From NCBI GenBank assembly GCA_026393475.1, contig JAPLAA010000009.1:92659-156658 (forward strand): a stretch of 64,000 nt of DNA. Direction: 5' to 3'. Positions 8,286 to 17,866 of this stretch are shown in pieces (positions within the stretch are counted from its first letter, which is position 1; each line of letters starts with the position of its first letter). The notes beneath the pieces are model-generated. The model worked only from the letters and a program-made list of their open reading frames with translations. It was not told where the DNA came from and made no database searches. Origin of the DNA: Actinomycetota bacterium. GTDB lineage: Bacteria; Actinomycetota; Acidimicrobiia; Acidimicrobiales; Ilumatobacteraceae. Position numbers and translations under genes: made by a program.

Positions 8286-10010
8286 TCACGGGGCGGCGAA
8301 CAGGTCGAGCGTGGCCACGACGCTCCCGTCGGCGGCCACCACCTCTGCGACGTAGGCGCCGAGGGACACCTGGTCGGGGTCGACGGCGACGACGCCCACG
8401 TGCACACCACTCCACGACGTCCAGAACGACGGGTCGAGGCGGCCCGGTTCGGTCGGCGGGTCGTCGTTCACCGGCAACGGTGTGAGCGGCGTCGAGCGTT
8501 CGGTCCCGTCGGCCATCCGCACGCGCAACGTGGCGCCGTCCTGGTCGATCGCGGCGAGGACCAGCGTCGAGCCGTCGACGACCATCGTGCCGATCGCCCC
8601 GCTCCTGGCCACGCCGACGAGGGCGTCGAACGATGTGTCCACGCCGCCGAACGTCGGGACCTCCAGTGCGATCCGCCCGGTGCGAGGGCCGATGAGGAGC
8701 GCCCACTCGGTGCCGGTGGCGGTGGTGCCGTCGGCGACCGAGACCGGGATCTCCTCGTCCGCCGGGAGCGCCCATGCGCCAGGGTCGGCCCGTGTGGCCT
8801 CGTCGCGGGCGCTCGCCCATTCGTCGCGTGTCACCCGGTGCGCGTCGTCGAGCATCGCGGGGAGCACGCCCGACGACAGCGTGGTGAGCAGCCACACGTC
8901 GTCGTCGCCGACGGACCACCGCACCACGTTGACGTCGATGCCGTCGATCGATCTGGTGCCGGTCTCGAACCGATCGGGCGTGAACCCGTCGAAGGCCGTG
9001 GTGGGATCGAGCCCCAGCGTTCGGGTGAACGTGAGGCCGGCGAGCGCAGGTTCGATCGCATCGATCGGCCGGCGCTGGAGCAGTGAGACATCGCGTCGCC
9101 CCGGTCCGGCGTAGTACACGGTGCTCGTCGACGACGCGCCGAAGAGCGCCGTGTCGACCAGGTCGTCGGGGGACGGGCGCGCCGCCACCATCGTCAGCCC
9201 GTCGTACAACCGGGCGACGGCGGCGTCGTCCGGGTCTGCGAACGGGAGGCGCGCGCCGGTCATCACGATCGAGGCGGCGAGCTCGATCGTCTCCGGCAAC
9301 GAGAAGCCGTACGACTGGATCGCCGTCAGTGCACCGTCGACACCGCCACCGGGGGCCATGCGCAGCTCGAGCACGCCGTCGTGATCCCGGCGCGTCATCG
9401 CCTGCCGACCGTCGGCGTCGACCGCTGCCCACCCGAGCGCGACCGGCTCGAGTTCGCCGCCGGGACGCAATGTCAACGAGAACCACCGGCCCGAGGTGCG
9501 CGTGGCTCCGTCGGTCGCCCACACCTGCGCCCAGCCGTTCCGGCCCGCGGCGGTGTTCTGATCGTCACCTTCGGGGTCCTGGGCGAAGGCCACCGCGGTG
9601 AGGCCGGCCACGGGTGGATCGAAGACCCAGCCCTCGACACCGGATTCGGCGACGAGCGTGCCCGCCGTGACCGGGTCGATCGCACCGATCGACGTCGGAG
9701 GAAGGACCGCAACGGTGGTGGTGGGCGCCGCGCCCGTGTCGCCCGTCGACCAGGGCGATGCGGCGATCACGCCGCCGACGAGCAGGCCCACCACGGCGAG
9801 CCCGGCGAGGGTCGGTGCCCATCGGGAGCGCGGAGCACGGTCGTCGTCTGCGTCGTCCCAGTCGACGGGATCGAAGCCGACGAAGGTGCCGGCGGCGCCG
9901 CCGTCGAGGTCGCCGAACGCGTTGGAGTCTGGTGCGAGGAACTCGATGTCGGTCGACCCGACCGCGGCGCGGCGGCCGGACGGATCGGACGACTCGCGTG
10001 TCGATGGCAC
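8286..10010 (-). CDS. membrane-anchored hypothetical protein, paralogue 1 of four
   Basis: Not recognised. The 574-residue product has an acidic cytoplasmic N-terminus containing 'IEFLAPDSNAFGDLDGG' and 'FVGFDPVDWDDADDD', an 'RSRW' motif at the membrane edge, one hydrophobic segment ('LAGLAVVGLLVGGVIAA', about residues 70-87), then about 480 residues outside the cell. The outer region has 'TRTSGRWFSLTL' and 'DGRQAMTRRDHDGVLEL', matched in the paralogues, and ends with a beta-rich 'LGAYVAEVVAADGSVVATL' segment like that of paralogue 4. GTG 10010 is fixed by a -10 box (GACAAT) exactly 7 bp upstream. This gene has its own copy of the promoter used by paralogue 4. No enzyme motif is visible. Confidence 0.8.
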   Translation of the reverse strand: MPSTRESSDPSGRRAAVGSTDIEFLAPDSNAFGDLDGGAAGTFVGFDPVDWDDADDDRAPRSRWAPTLAGLAVVGLLVGGVIAASPWSTGDTGAAPTTTVAVLPPTSIGAIDPVTAGTLVAESGVEGWVFDPPVAGLTAVAFAQDPEGDDQNTAAGRNGWAQVWATDGATRTSGRWFSLTLRPGGELEPVALGWAAVDADGRQAMTRRDHDGVLELRMAPGGGVDGALTAIQSYGFSLPETIELAASIVMTGARLPFADPDDAAVARLYDGLTMVAARPSPDDLVDTALFGASSTSTVYYAGPGRRDVSLLQRRPIDAIEPALAGLTFTRTLGLDPTTAFDGFTPDRFETGTRSIDGIDVNVVRWSVGDDDVWLLTTLSSGVLPAMLDDAHRVTRDEWASARDEATRADPGAWALPADEEIPVSVADGTTATGTEWALLIGPRTGRIALEVPTFGGVDTSFDALVGVARSGAIGTMVVDGSTLVLAAIDQDGATLRVRMADGTERSTPLTPLPVNDDPPTEPGRLDPSFWTSWSGVHVGVVAVDPDQVSLGAYVAEVVAADGSVVATLDLFAAP

Positions 10011-10016
10011 CCGGGC

Positions 10017-10053
10017 ATTGTCCCACCCCCGTCGGCGAGTGGGAACCCGGACG
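10017..10053 (-). promoter_or_regulatory. promoter of paralogue 1, duplicate of the paralogue 4 promoter
   Basis: On the minus strand: TTCCCA (10045-10040), 17-bp spacer, GACAAT (10022-10017), then 6 nt to GTG 10010. The block CGTCCGGGTTCCCA and the segment around the -10 box match the region upstream of paralogue 4 with identical spacing. The layout predicts a leaderless mRNA. Confidence 0.65.
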
Positions 10054-10077
10054 GACAGTCCGTGCAGTCGGCGGCTG

Positions 10078-11577
10078 TCAGTCGGCGGCGATCGGCCGGC
10101 CGGCGTCGTCGTGCCAGGTCACCTCGACCGGCTCGTCCGGCGCGATCTGCACGACCGCGGCCGAGCGGTCGCTGTCGTCGATCGGCGTCAGCCCGGTCTT
10201 CTGACTCCCCGACGGCTGGGTGACCAGCACCGACTGCGCCGTGCCGCCGGCATCGGTGACGAGGACGAAGGCGTCGTCGAAGCTGTGGAACGTGGTGACC
10301 GTCCGTCCCTCCCCCGGAGGCCACGCACGGTTGGTGAAGGAGCTGCCCGCCTCGATGTAGTACCAGACGTCGGTCGCGCCGGCGCTCCACGATCCGTCGA
10401 TCGCGCCGCCGAGGGTGGTCGGGTCCAGCCACGCGGGTGCGAACTCGCCGGCGATGGCATCGGCCCAGTCGCCGGTCGAGGCCTGGCCGAGGTCGGCCGT
10501 GAACCTGACGAGTTCGGCCGTGCCGAGCGCCCCTTCGGCGACCACCTCCAGACCGGTGCCGTCGAACCATCGCGCACCGACGATGCCGGCATCGTGCGCG
10601 CTGGTGAACAGGTCGACGGTGCGGCCCTGCGACGACATCTCGGCGAGCAGTGCACGCGTCGGCCGGTCGAGCGTGTCGACCTCGATCGGCACCCGGAGGA
10701 GGTATTCGTCGACCAGGATCGTGTCGATCGTGAGGCCGGATCGGGCGACGATGATCGACTCGCTCGTCGCAGGGTCGATGAACATCGCCCACGTGTCGGG
10801 TGGATGCGACCGGATCGAGCCCGGCGCCCAGTCGACCTGCCCGTCGAGCACGAACGACACGCCGTCGACCGGCGCACCGTCCGGCTGCGTCCACTCGTCG
10901 GGCACTGCGATGCCGCCGACCGTGCGCTCGACGGAGGCGGCGACGGCGACCAGTTCGTCGAGGCCGAGCCCGAACGCGATCACCGCGTAGTCGTCGCCCG
11001 CCGGAGGGTGCACGCGCAGTTCGGCCACCCCGTCGTCGGACTCGGCGAGCAACCCCGGCCTCCCGCCGACGTCGATCACGGTGGCGTTGCGCACCAGGTC
11101 GCGGTACGCGCTCGCGCCGCGCTGGTCGACCACCACCCACCGGCCGCTGGTGCGCGTGGCGTTGACCGACGTCCACATGAACAGCGCTTCCCCGCCCGGA
11201 ACGACCTCACCGTTGGAGACGGCGCGGACGAGCTCGAAGCGCGAGGGCGAACGGGGGAGCCACCCGGGCGTGCCGGTCGCCAGATCGGGGATCGTGCGGT
11301 CGTCGACGGTCGTGGGTGCGTCGGCCGTAGGGTCGAGCTCCCGATCGACCGTGGTCGCCGGCGGCACGGCTGCGGTCTCGTCGGACTCCCATGGCGCAGC
11401 GGCGAGCACGCCGCCGGCGAGCAGACCGGTGACGCCCACCACGGCGAGGACGGTGAGCCACCTCGAGCGGGGCGGCTCGTCGTCGAAGGCCGTGTCGTCG
11501 GTGTCGTCGAGTCCGACGAAATCGGCCGCATCGGCCTCGCCGAACGCGTGGTCGCGCGGTGGCAGGAACTCGATCAC
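10078..11577 (-). CDS. membrane-anchored hypothetical protein, paralogue 2 of four
   Basis: Not recognised; 499 residues. The N-terminus 'IEFLPPRDHAFGEAD' then 'DFVGLDDTDDTAFDDEPPRS' precedes an 'RSRW' motif and the membrane segment 'VVGVTGLLAGGVLAAAPW' (about residues 48-65). The outer region carries 'TRTSGRWVVVD', 'DVGGRPGLLAESDDGVAELR' and 'FGLGLDELVAVAASV', aligned to the same features in paralogue 3, its closest relative. GTG 11577 was chosen because it starts at the conserved IEFLPP motif and overlaps the stop of paralogue 3 by 4 bp (GTGA). The ORF-track extension to 12003 lies inside paralogue 3 and is rejected. Confidence 0.78.
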   Translation of the reverse strand: MIEFLPPRDHAFGEADAADFVGLDDTDDTAFDDEPPRSRWLTVLAVVGVTGLLAGGVLAAAPWESDETAAVPPATTVDRELDPTADAPTTVDDRTIPDLATGTPGWLPRSPSRFELVRAVSNGEVVPGGEALFMWTSVNATRTSGRWVVVDQRGASAYRDLVRNATVIDVGGRPGLLAESDDGVAELRVHPPAGDDYAVIAFGLGLDELVAVAASVERTVGGIAVPDEWTQPDGAPVDGVSFVLDGQVDWAPGSIRSHPPDTWAMFIDPATSESIIVARSGLTIDTILVDEYLLRVPIEVDTLDRPTRALLAEMSSQGRTVDLFTSAHDAGIVGARWFDGTGLEVVAEGALGTAELVRFTADLGQASTGDWADAIAGEFAPAWLDPTTLGGAIDGSWSAGATDVWYYIEAGSSFTNRAWPPGEGRTVTTFHSFDDAFVLVTDAGGTAQSVLVTQPSGSQKTGLTPIDDSDRSAAVVQIAPDEPVEVTWHDDAGRPIAAD

Positions 11578-13118
11578 GGCACCGACGTCGGCCCATCGAC
11601 GGGCACGCCGTCGAGGTCGAACCACGAGATCGTCACCGGCAGGTCGCCGTCGATCTCCGCCGCCACCGCGTACACCGGGGTGTCGCCGACCTGGCGCAGG
11701 TCGACCTCCTGCGGCTCGAGTCCTGGCTGCGCGACGACCACCCGCAAGCCGTCGTTCGGCCACGTGTTCGTGACGAGGAGGAACGCCTGCTCCAGCGAGC
11801 GGTACGCCGTGACCGTCGGCCCGCTCACGGGCTCGAACGGGCTGCTGAAGTAGTACTCGTTCGCGCTGATCGAGAACCAGGTCCGGTCGATCTGCGCGTT
11901 CCAGCGATCCATCCCGAGGCCGCCGGTTCCGATGCCCGTGGGCGGCTCGGACTCGAACTCCACCCCCGGGCCGTTCATCGTCTCGAGCGAGGCCTCTCGC
12001 CACGCGTCCGGCTCGGCCAGCTCCAGGAGCGCGCTGAGTTCGAGCGCGTCGGTGAGGTCGGTCGGGCTCGACACCGTCACCAGCTGGCCGTCGGGGAGCT
12101 CGAACCGCACGACGCTGTACGCCGTCTCACGCGAATCGGTCGCGACGACGATCGTGCTGGGGTCGGCGACACCGTCGGTGAGTGCCGCGAGGCCGGCCAG
12201 CTCGTCGGGGTCGAGCGCGGCGACATCGACCGGCACCGACGCCACGAGGTCGGCGAGGAGTCGTTCGGTCGGCGTCGGCCGGTCGACGGTGACCTGGATC
12301 CACAGACCCGTGGCCGGGTCGGCGAAGTAGCTCCAGGCATCGGGCATCCCCACCACACCACCCCACGGGTACCAATCGATGTTCTCGGCGGCGCGCAGTT
12401 CGAGTCCGTCGAACGGCCCGCCCGGGTCGAGCAGATCGCCGTGGTCGATGCCGCGCGCATCGATGGTGACGGAGCCGGCGATGCGGGCGATCTCGGTGAG
12501 CTCGAGGCCGAACGTGGTGATCGCGAACGCCACGCCATCGGTCGGCGGGAGCGTCACCTCGACGACGCCGTCGCTCGCGATGCTCATCAGCGCCTGGCGC
12601 CCGCCCACGTCGATGCGGACGGCACCCTCGCGAAGGGTTTGGAAGTCGCCCATCTGCTCGCGCGAGTCGATCACGACCCAATGGCCGCTCGCGCGGGCAG
12701 CGTCGGGCGACATCCATACCTCCAACGGGTCGCCGACGGAGAAGTACCCCTGGTCGGACTGCGCGCCCGCGAGCTGGAACGGCGAGGGCCCGACGAGCAG
12801 CATCCCCGGAGGATTCGTGTCGTAGCCGGGCGGCAGGGTCGGCTCGGGCGCGTCGGTGGTTGTCGGTCGAGGTGTGGTGGTCGTCGGTGCCGGCACCGTC
12901 GTCGGTGGCGTCGCCACCTCCTCGCCGTCCCACGGTGCGGCGGCGATCACGCCGCCGGCGAGCAGGCCGGTCACGCCGACCACCGCCAGGATGGTGAGCC
13001 AGCGTGAGCGCGGCGGCTCGTCGTCGAAGCCTCGGTCGTCGTCACCGTCGAAGCCGACGAAGTCGACCTCCTCGCCCGAGCCGAAGGCACCCTCACGCGG
13101 TGGCAGGAACTCGATCAC
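11574..13118 (-). CDS. membrane-anchored hypothetical protein, paralogue 3 of four
   Basis: Not recognised; 514 residues. It starts 'IEFLPPREGAFGSGEEVDFV', followed by 'GFDGDDDRGFDDEPPRSRW', a membrane segment nearly identical to paralogue 2 ('VVGVTGLLAGGVIAAAPW') and a Thr/Pro-rich linker ('TTVPAPTTTTPRPTTTDAPE'). The extracellular part contains 'ARASGHWVVIDSRE', 'DVGGRQALMSIASDGVVEV' and 'TTFGLELTEIARIAGS'. GTG 13118 overlaps the stop of paralogue 4 and its own stop overlaps the start of paralogue 2, so 4-3-2 form a coupled operon. The 923-residue ORF-track line is an artefact of reading through paralogue 4. Confidence 0.78.
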   Translation of the reverse strand: MIEFLPPREGAFGSGEEVDFVGFDGDDDRGFDDEPPRSRWLTILAVVGVTGLLAGGVIAAAPWDGEEVATPPTTVPAPTTTTPRPTTTDAPEPTLPPGYDTNPPGMLLVGPSPFQLAGAQSDQGYFSVGDPLEVWMSPDAARASGHWVVIDSREQMGDFQTLREGAVRIDVGGRQALMSIASDGVVEVTLPPTDGVAFAITTFGLELTEIARIAGSVTIDARGIDHGDLLDPGGPFDGLELRAAENIDWYPWGGVVGMPDAWSYFADPATGLWIQVTVDRPTPTERLLADLVASVPVDVAALDPDELAGLAALTDGVADPSTIVVATDSRETAYSVVRFELPDGQLVTVSSPTDLTDALELSALLELAEPDAWREASLETMNGPGVEFESEPPTGIGTGGLGMDRWNAQIDRTWFSISANEYYFSSPFEPVSGPTVTAYRSLEQAFLLVTNTWPNDGLRVVVAQPGLEPQEVDLRQVGDTPVYAVAAEIDGDLPVTISWFDLDGVPVDGPTSVP

Positions 13119-14785
13119 CGGCCCACCTCCTGGTCGGCCATGCCCGCATCGGGTTCCCACGGAGCGAACCGGTGCAGCACGGTGCCGTCGACCGCCACGA
13201 CCTGCGCCTCGAAGCTGCCCGGACGCGTGCCGTCGACGATGCTCGTGCCGTCGACCGCGAGCGCGCCGAACCACACCTGTTCCACATCGTCTGTCGACGC
13301 ACCAGCCACCAGATCCGTTGCACCGAGTCCGAACATCTGCCCGTCGGCATCGCCGACCCGGATCAGCAGCGAACCCGGTTCGGTCGACCGGGCGATCAGC
13401 AACGTGGCCGAGCCCACCGTCACCGGGGTGATCGTCATCGTCGGGCGGCCGAGCGTGCCCTCGTAGGTCTCGTCGCCGACGCGCACCGACAACTCGTCGT
13501 TCGACGCCCAGTGCAGCACCGACCAGACCGTCGCCGGGCCATCGGCGAGGGTGCCGCTGCCGATGGTGATGCCGGGCGGCGTGCGCGGTTCGGTGGTCTG
13601 CGGGAACGCGACGTTGCGCGCCCTTCGCTCGGCCGCAGCCCAGTCCTCCGCCGAAGCGAACTGCACATCGGGGATCGTCGCGAGCAGGTCGATCAGGTCG
13701 CCGGTGGTGAGCAGCGAGACGGCCGTGTCGTCCTCCTGCCAGCGTGCGACGACGATGTCGAAACCGTCGATCGTGCGCCGGCCGACCGTCAGCCCCTCGC
13801 CGTCGAAGTCCTCCTGGGGGCCCCAGCCGTCCGCGAGCGGGATGGCCGTGGTGGCGAGGGCGAGCAGCCGCGGGTCGTCGAGCTCGGCGGGTTGCTCCTG
13901 CACGATCGTGACGTCGAAGCGGTCGGGGCCCGCGTAGAAGGCGCTGGTGCGCGGCGGGCCACCGAGCACGGCGCGGGTGGTGAGCTCGACGTCGGTTCGG
14001 GCGGCCGCGACCTGCTCGAGGCCGTCGAGCAGGTCGGCGTCGAACGACGGCCGGTCGTCCACGAGCTGGGGCCGGTCGTCGACGATGCTCATCGAGTCGG
14101 CCAACTCGATCATGCGGGTGAGGCCGAGGCCGAACGCGTCGATGGTGACGAGGCGCGAGGCGTCGGTCTGGCCGGCGTCGAACGACAGCGAGACCACACC
14201 GTCGGGGTCGACCGACGCGTGGCCGTTCCGGCCGCCGACGTCGACCCGGAACCACTCGGGCGTCGACGGATCCCACGAGGCGAACGGTTCGAGGAGCACC
14301 GAGAACCACCGTCCGCTGGTGCGCGTCGCATCGGCCTCGGCCCACACCTCGCCCCAGCCGATCGAGTCGTCGACCCGGTCGTCACCCCGGGCGAAGAAGG
14401 CGGCGGTCAACCCGGTCGGCACGGGATCGAGGAGCCAGCCGGTGCGAGACGGATCGACCGGCTGCGCCGTCGCGGTCGTCAGCGGCGCCGGGGCGACGAG
14501 CGTGGTCGGCGTGGTCGGCGTGGTGGTGGTGGTCGACGGTGGCGTCGCATCGGTGTCGCCCGACCACGGGGCCGCGGCGACCACCCCACCGGCGAGCAGT
14601 CCCACCACCGCGATCCCGGCCAGCACCGGCAGCCATCGGGACGCCGGCTCGTCGTCGTCGGTGTCGTCCCAGGCGTCGCCGTCGAAGCCGACGAAGACCT
14701 CGCCGGGGCCGTCGACCCCGTCGGCCGGGCCGAAGGCGCGCTCGTCCGGCGGGAGGAACTCGATCAGACCCGGTTCCGGCGGCAC
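13115..14785 (-). CDS. membrane-anchored hypothetical protein, paralogue 4 of four (first gene of operon)
   Basis: Not recognised; 556 residues. Cytoplasmic motifs 'LIEFLPPDERAFGPADG' and 'EVFVGFDGDAWDDTDDDEP' precede 'ASRW', the membrane segment 'LAGIAVVGLLAGGVVAAAPW', a Thr/Pro linker and the outer domain with 'TRTSGRWFSVLLEPF', 'VDVGGRNGHASVDPDGVVSL' and 'DAFGLGLTRMIELADSM'. The C-terminal 'FEAQVVAVDGTVLHRFAPWE' resembles paralogue 1. The ORF track starts at ATG 14815, but AACAAT lies exactly 7 bp upstream of GTG 14785, as at paralogue 1, so GTG 14785 is chosen. It is divergent from groES across the CIRCE region. Confidence 0.8.
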   Translation of the reverse strand: MPPEPGLIEFLPPDERAFGPADGVDGPGEVFVGFDGDAWDDTDDDEPASRWLPVLAGIAVVGLLAGGVVAAAPWSGDTDATPPSTTTTTPTTPTTLVAPAPLTTATAQPVDPSRTGWLLDPVPTGLTAAFFARGDDRVDDSIGWGEVWAEADATRTSGRWFSVLLEPFASWDPSTPEWFRVDVGGRNGHASVDPDGVVSLSFDAGQTDASRLVTIDAFGLGLTRMIELADSMSIVDDRPQLVDDRPSFDADLLDGLEQVAAARTDVELTTRAVLGGPPRTSAFYAGPDRFDVTIVQEQPAELDDPRLLALATTAIPLADGWGPQEDFDGEGLTVGRRTIDGFDIVVARWQEDDTAVSLLTTGDLIDLLATIPDVQFASAEDWAAAERRARNVAFPQTTEPRTPPGITIGSGTLADGPATVWSVLHWASNDELSVRVGDETYEGTLGRPTMTITPVTVGSATLLIARSTEPGSLLIRVGDADGQMFGLGATDLVAGASTDDVEQVWFGALAVDGTSIVDGTRPGSFEAQVVAVDGTVLHRFAPWEPDAGMADQEVGR

Positions 14786-14791
14786 CCGGCC

Positions 14792-14828
14792 ATTGTTCCA
14801 CCCGGACCCCGTCATGGGAACCCGGACG
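14792..14828 (-). promoter_or_regulatory. promoter of the paralogue 4-3-2 operon
   Basis: On the minus strand: TTCCCA (14820-14815), 17-bp spacer, AACAAT (14797-14792), then 6 nt to GTG 14785, giving a predicted leaderless transcript. It lies next to the first CIRCE-like element on the divergent groES side, so HrcA binding could in principle affect it; that is inference. Confidence 0.65.
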
Positions 14829-14833
14829 AGGCG

Positions 14834-14860
14834 TTAGCACTCTCACCTCCCGGTTGCTAA
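14834..14860. promoter_or_regulatory. CIRCE operator 1 (imperfect), HrcA binding site
   Basis: TTAGCACTC, 9 nt, GGTTGCTAA. The left arm matches the CIRCE consensus and the right arm has two mismatches to GAGTGCTAA. It overlaps the -35 hexamer of the groES promoter. HrcA represses chaperone genes from such elements in many bacteria. Confidence 0.8.
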
Positions 14861-14883
14861 CGGGTGGGTCGAGCGCGTAACCT
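14854..14883 (+). promoter_or_regulatory. groESL promoter
   Basis: TTGCTA at 14854-14859, 18-bp spacer, TAACCT at 14878-14883; predicted transcription start near 14890. The -35 is inside CIRCE 1 and the start point inside CIRCE 2, the expected layout for HrcA repression. The leader to groES is about 85 nt. Confidence 0.7.
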
Positions 14884-14909
14884 TGGCACTCGCGACGGTC
14901 GAGTGCTAA
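14883..14909. promoter_or_regulatory. CIRCE operator 2, HrcA binding site
   Basis: TTGGCACTC, 9 nt, GAGTGCTAA. Only one base differs from the consensus TTAGCACTC-N9-GAGTGCTAA. It covers the predicted transcription start of groESL. Confidence 0.9.
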
Positions 14910-14974
14910 CGGCCGTCCACCGTTCAGAACAAACCCCGTACCACCACGTGTACAAGCCAATGGAGGCCTGCACC

Positions 14975-15268
14975 ATGTCACTCAAGCCGCTTGACGATCG
15001 CATCGTCGTGAAGCCCAACGAGGCCGAGCAGACCACTGCGTCCGGTCTGGTGATCCCCGATACCGCCAAGGAGAAGCCCCAGCAGGGTTCCGTCATCGCC
15101 GTCGGCCCCGGCCGCTGGAGCGACGACAAGGGCGCGCACACCCCGCTGACCGTGCAGGTCGGCGACACCGTGCTGTACTCGAAGTACGGCGGCACCGAGG
15201 TCACGATCGACGGCCAGGATCTCCTGATCCTCACCAGCCGTGACGTGCTCGCGATCGTCGAGAAGTGA
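14975..15268 (+). CDS. groES: co-chaperonin GroES (Cpn10)
   Basis: Ten-kDa lid of the GroEL folding chamber. The 97-residue product contains '[20 protein letters not shown]', the mobile-loop region '[18 protein letters not shown]' and '[19 protein letters not shown]'. ATG 14975 is preceded by GGAGG at 14962-14966, a clear ribosome-binding site, so the ORF-track start at 14864 is rejected. It is followed 11 bp later by groEL and controlled by the double CIRCE region. Confidence 0.96.
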   Translation: MSLKPLDDRIVVKPNEAEQTTASGLVIPDTAKEKPQQGSVIAVGPGRWSDDKGAHTPLTVQVGDTVLYSKYGGTEVTIDGQDLLILTSRDVLAIVEK

Positions 15269-15273
15269 GCTGA

Positions 15274-16920
<1,647 letters not shown>

Positions 16921-17019
16921 CCCAGGCTCGTTGAGCCGTTCCGCATCCGGACCTCACTGCGGGGCCCGGACGCGGGAATGAAGTGAACAGAGGGGTGGCT
17001 GTCTCGCACATCCCCCCGA

Positions 17020-17070
17020 ACGACACCCCCGGCGCCGCCCACGAGGCAGGCCCGGGGGTGTCGTGTTTTT
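17020..17070 (+). terminator. rho-independent terminator of groESL
   Basis: Perfect 13-bp arms ACGACACCCCCGG (17020-17032) and CCGGGGGTGTCGT (17052-17064) are followed by GTTTTT. It lies about 100 bp after the groEL stop. Confidence 0.9.
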
Positions 17071-17164
17071 CCCGTCGCCTCGATCGCTCGCCTCGATGGG
17101 TCGCCTCGAGCCGTCGCCTCGGTCGGGCCCGGCGCGACACGGCAACGCCAGTAGCCTGCGGGCC

Positions 17165-17653
17165 GTGGCATCGAGCAGCGGATCCGGGAAGCGGCCCTTC
17201 TGGATGCACCAGGCGGTCGAGTACCTGCTCGGCGGCGTCCTCGTCGCCCAGGGCCTGCAGAGCCCCGATCCGCTGGTCCCCACGCTCGCCGGCGTGCTGG
17301 TGCTCGCCAACGCATGCACGGTGCGCGACGGCGCGCTGTCGGCGTTCCGAGTGCTCAGCCGGGCGACGCACCGTGTCCTCGACGTGGTCGTGATCGCGGC
17401 CGTGCTCGTGCTCGCCGTGCAGCCCTGGCTGGCGGTCGACTCGGGCGCCCGGATCGTCATGGTCGGCATCGCCGCGGTCATGGCATTCGTCTGGTGGCAG
17501 AGCAGCTTCGCCGAGAAGGCCAAGCGCGAGGCCACCCGGGCCGCGATGGCCGCCGAAGGCGGCCGCAGCACCGACATCGGCCGCCGGGCGGGACGCCTGG
17601 TGGGCGACGGCATCAACGCGGCCCGACGGTTCGAGCGCCGCAAGAAGACCTGA
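17165..17653 (+). CDS. small membrane protein of unknown function
   Basis: Not recognised; 162 residues from GTG 17165. Hydrophobic stretches around 'AVEYLLGGVLVAQGL', 'PTLAGVLVLANACTV', 'VLDVVVIAAVLVLAV' and 'IVMVGIAAVMAFVWW' suggest three or four membrane segments, followed by a positively charged cytoplasmic tail rich in Arg/Lys ('ARRFERRKKT'). The start is set by a TAGCCT -10 box at 17152-17157, which predicts transcription from 17164. It precedes a 60-codon gene and a Nudix gene on the same strand. Confidence 0.75.
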   Translation: MASSSGSGKRPFWMHQAVEYLLGGVLVAQGLQSPDPLVPTLAGVLVLANACTVRDGALSAFRVLSRATHRVLDVVVIAAVLVLAVQPWLAVDSGARIVMVGIAAVMAFVWWQSSFAEKAKREATRAAMAAEGGRSTDIGRRAGRLVGDGINAARRFERRKKT

Positions 17654-17670
17654 CGGTAGCCTCGGACCTC

Positions 17671-17853
17671 ATGGCGTTCGACATCCCCGCACCCGACCTC
17701 AACAAGCTCATCGCCGCGTGGGACGACTGGGAGACCGGCGCCGAGACCCCCGGCAAGGTGCTGTCGAAGCTCAAGACCGCCGGCCTGCCCGCCGTGCTCG
17801 CCCAGCTGCGCGACAGCGGCTGGACGCCGTCGTCCGGCGCAGCCGCCGACTGA
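17671..17853 (+). CDS. 60-residue hypothetical protein
   Basis: Not recognised. The 60-codon frame starts at ATG 17671 and reads 'MAFDIPAPDLNKLIAAWDDW', a small soluble, probably helical protein with a central Lys-rich helix. Support for a real gene is the TAGCCT -10 box at 17657-17662, which places transcription start 2 bp before the ATG, and the 13-bp distance to the Nudix gene. The longer ORF-track line (from 17314) lies over the upstream gene and is rejected. Confidence 0.65.
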   Translation: MAFDIPAPDLNKLIAAWDDWETGAETPGKVLSKLKTAGLPAVLAQLRDSGWTPSSGAAAD

Positions 17854-17866
17854 GCCGGATCCTCCG

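Noticed and set aside
11574-14345. 923-codon single ORF for paralogues 3 and 4
   Set aside because: The N-terminal 400 codons read paralogue 4 in the wrong frame. The conserved IEFLPP start at 13118 and the GTGA overlap define the true gene.
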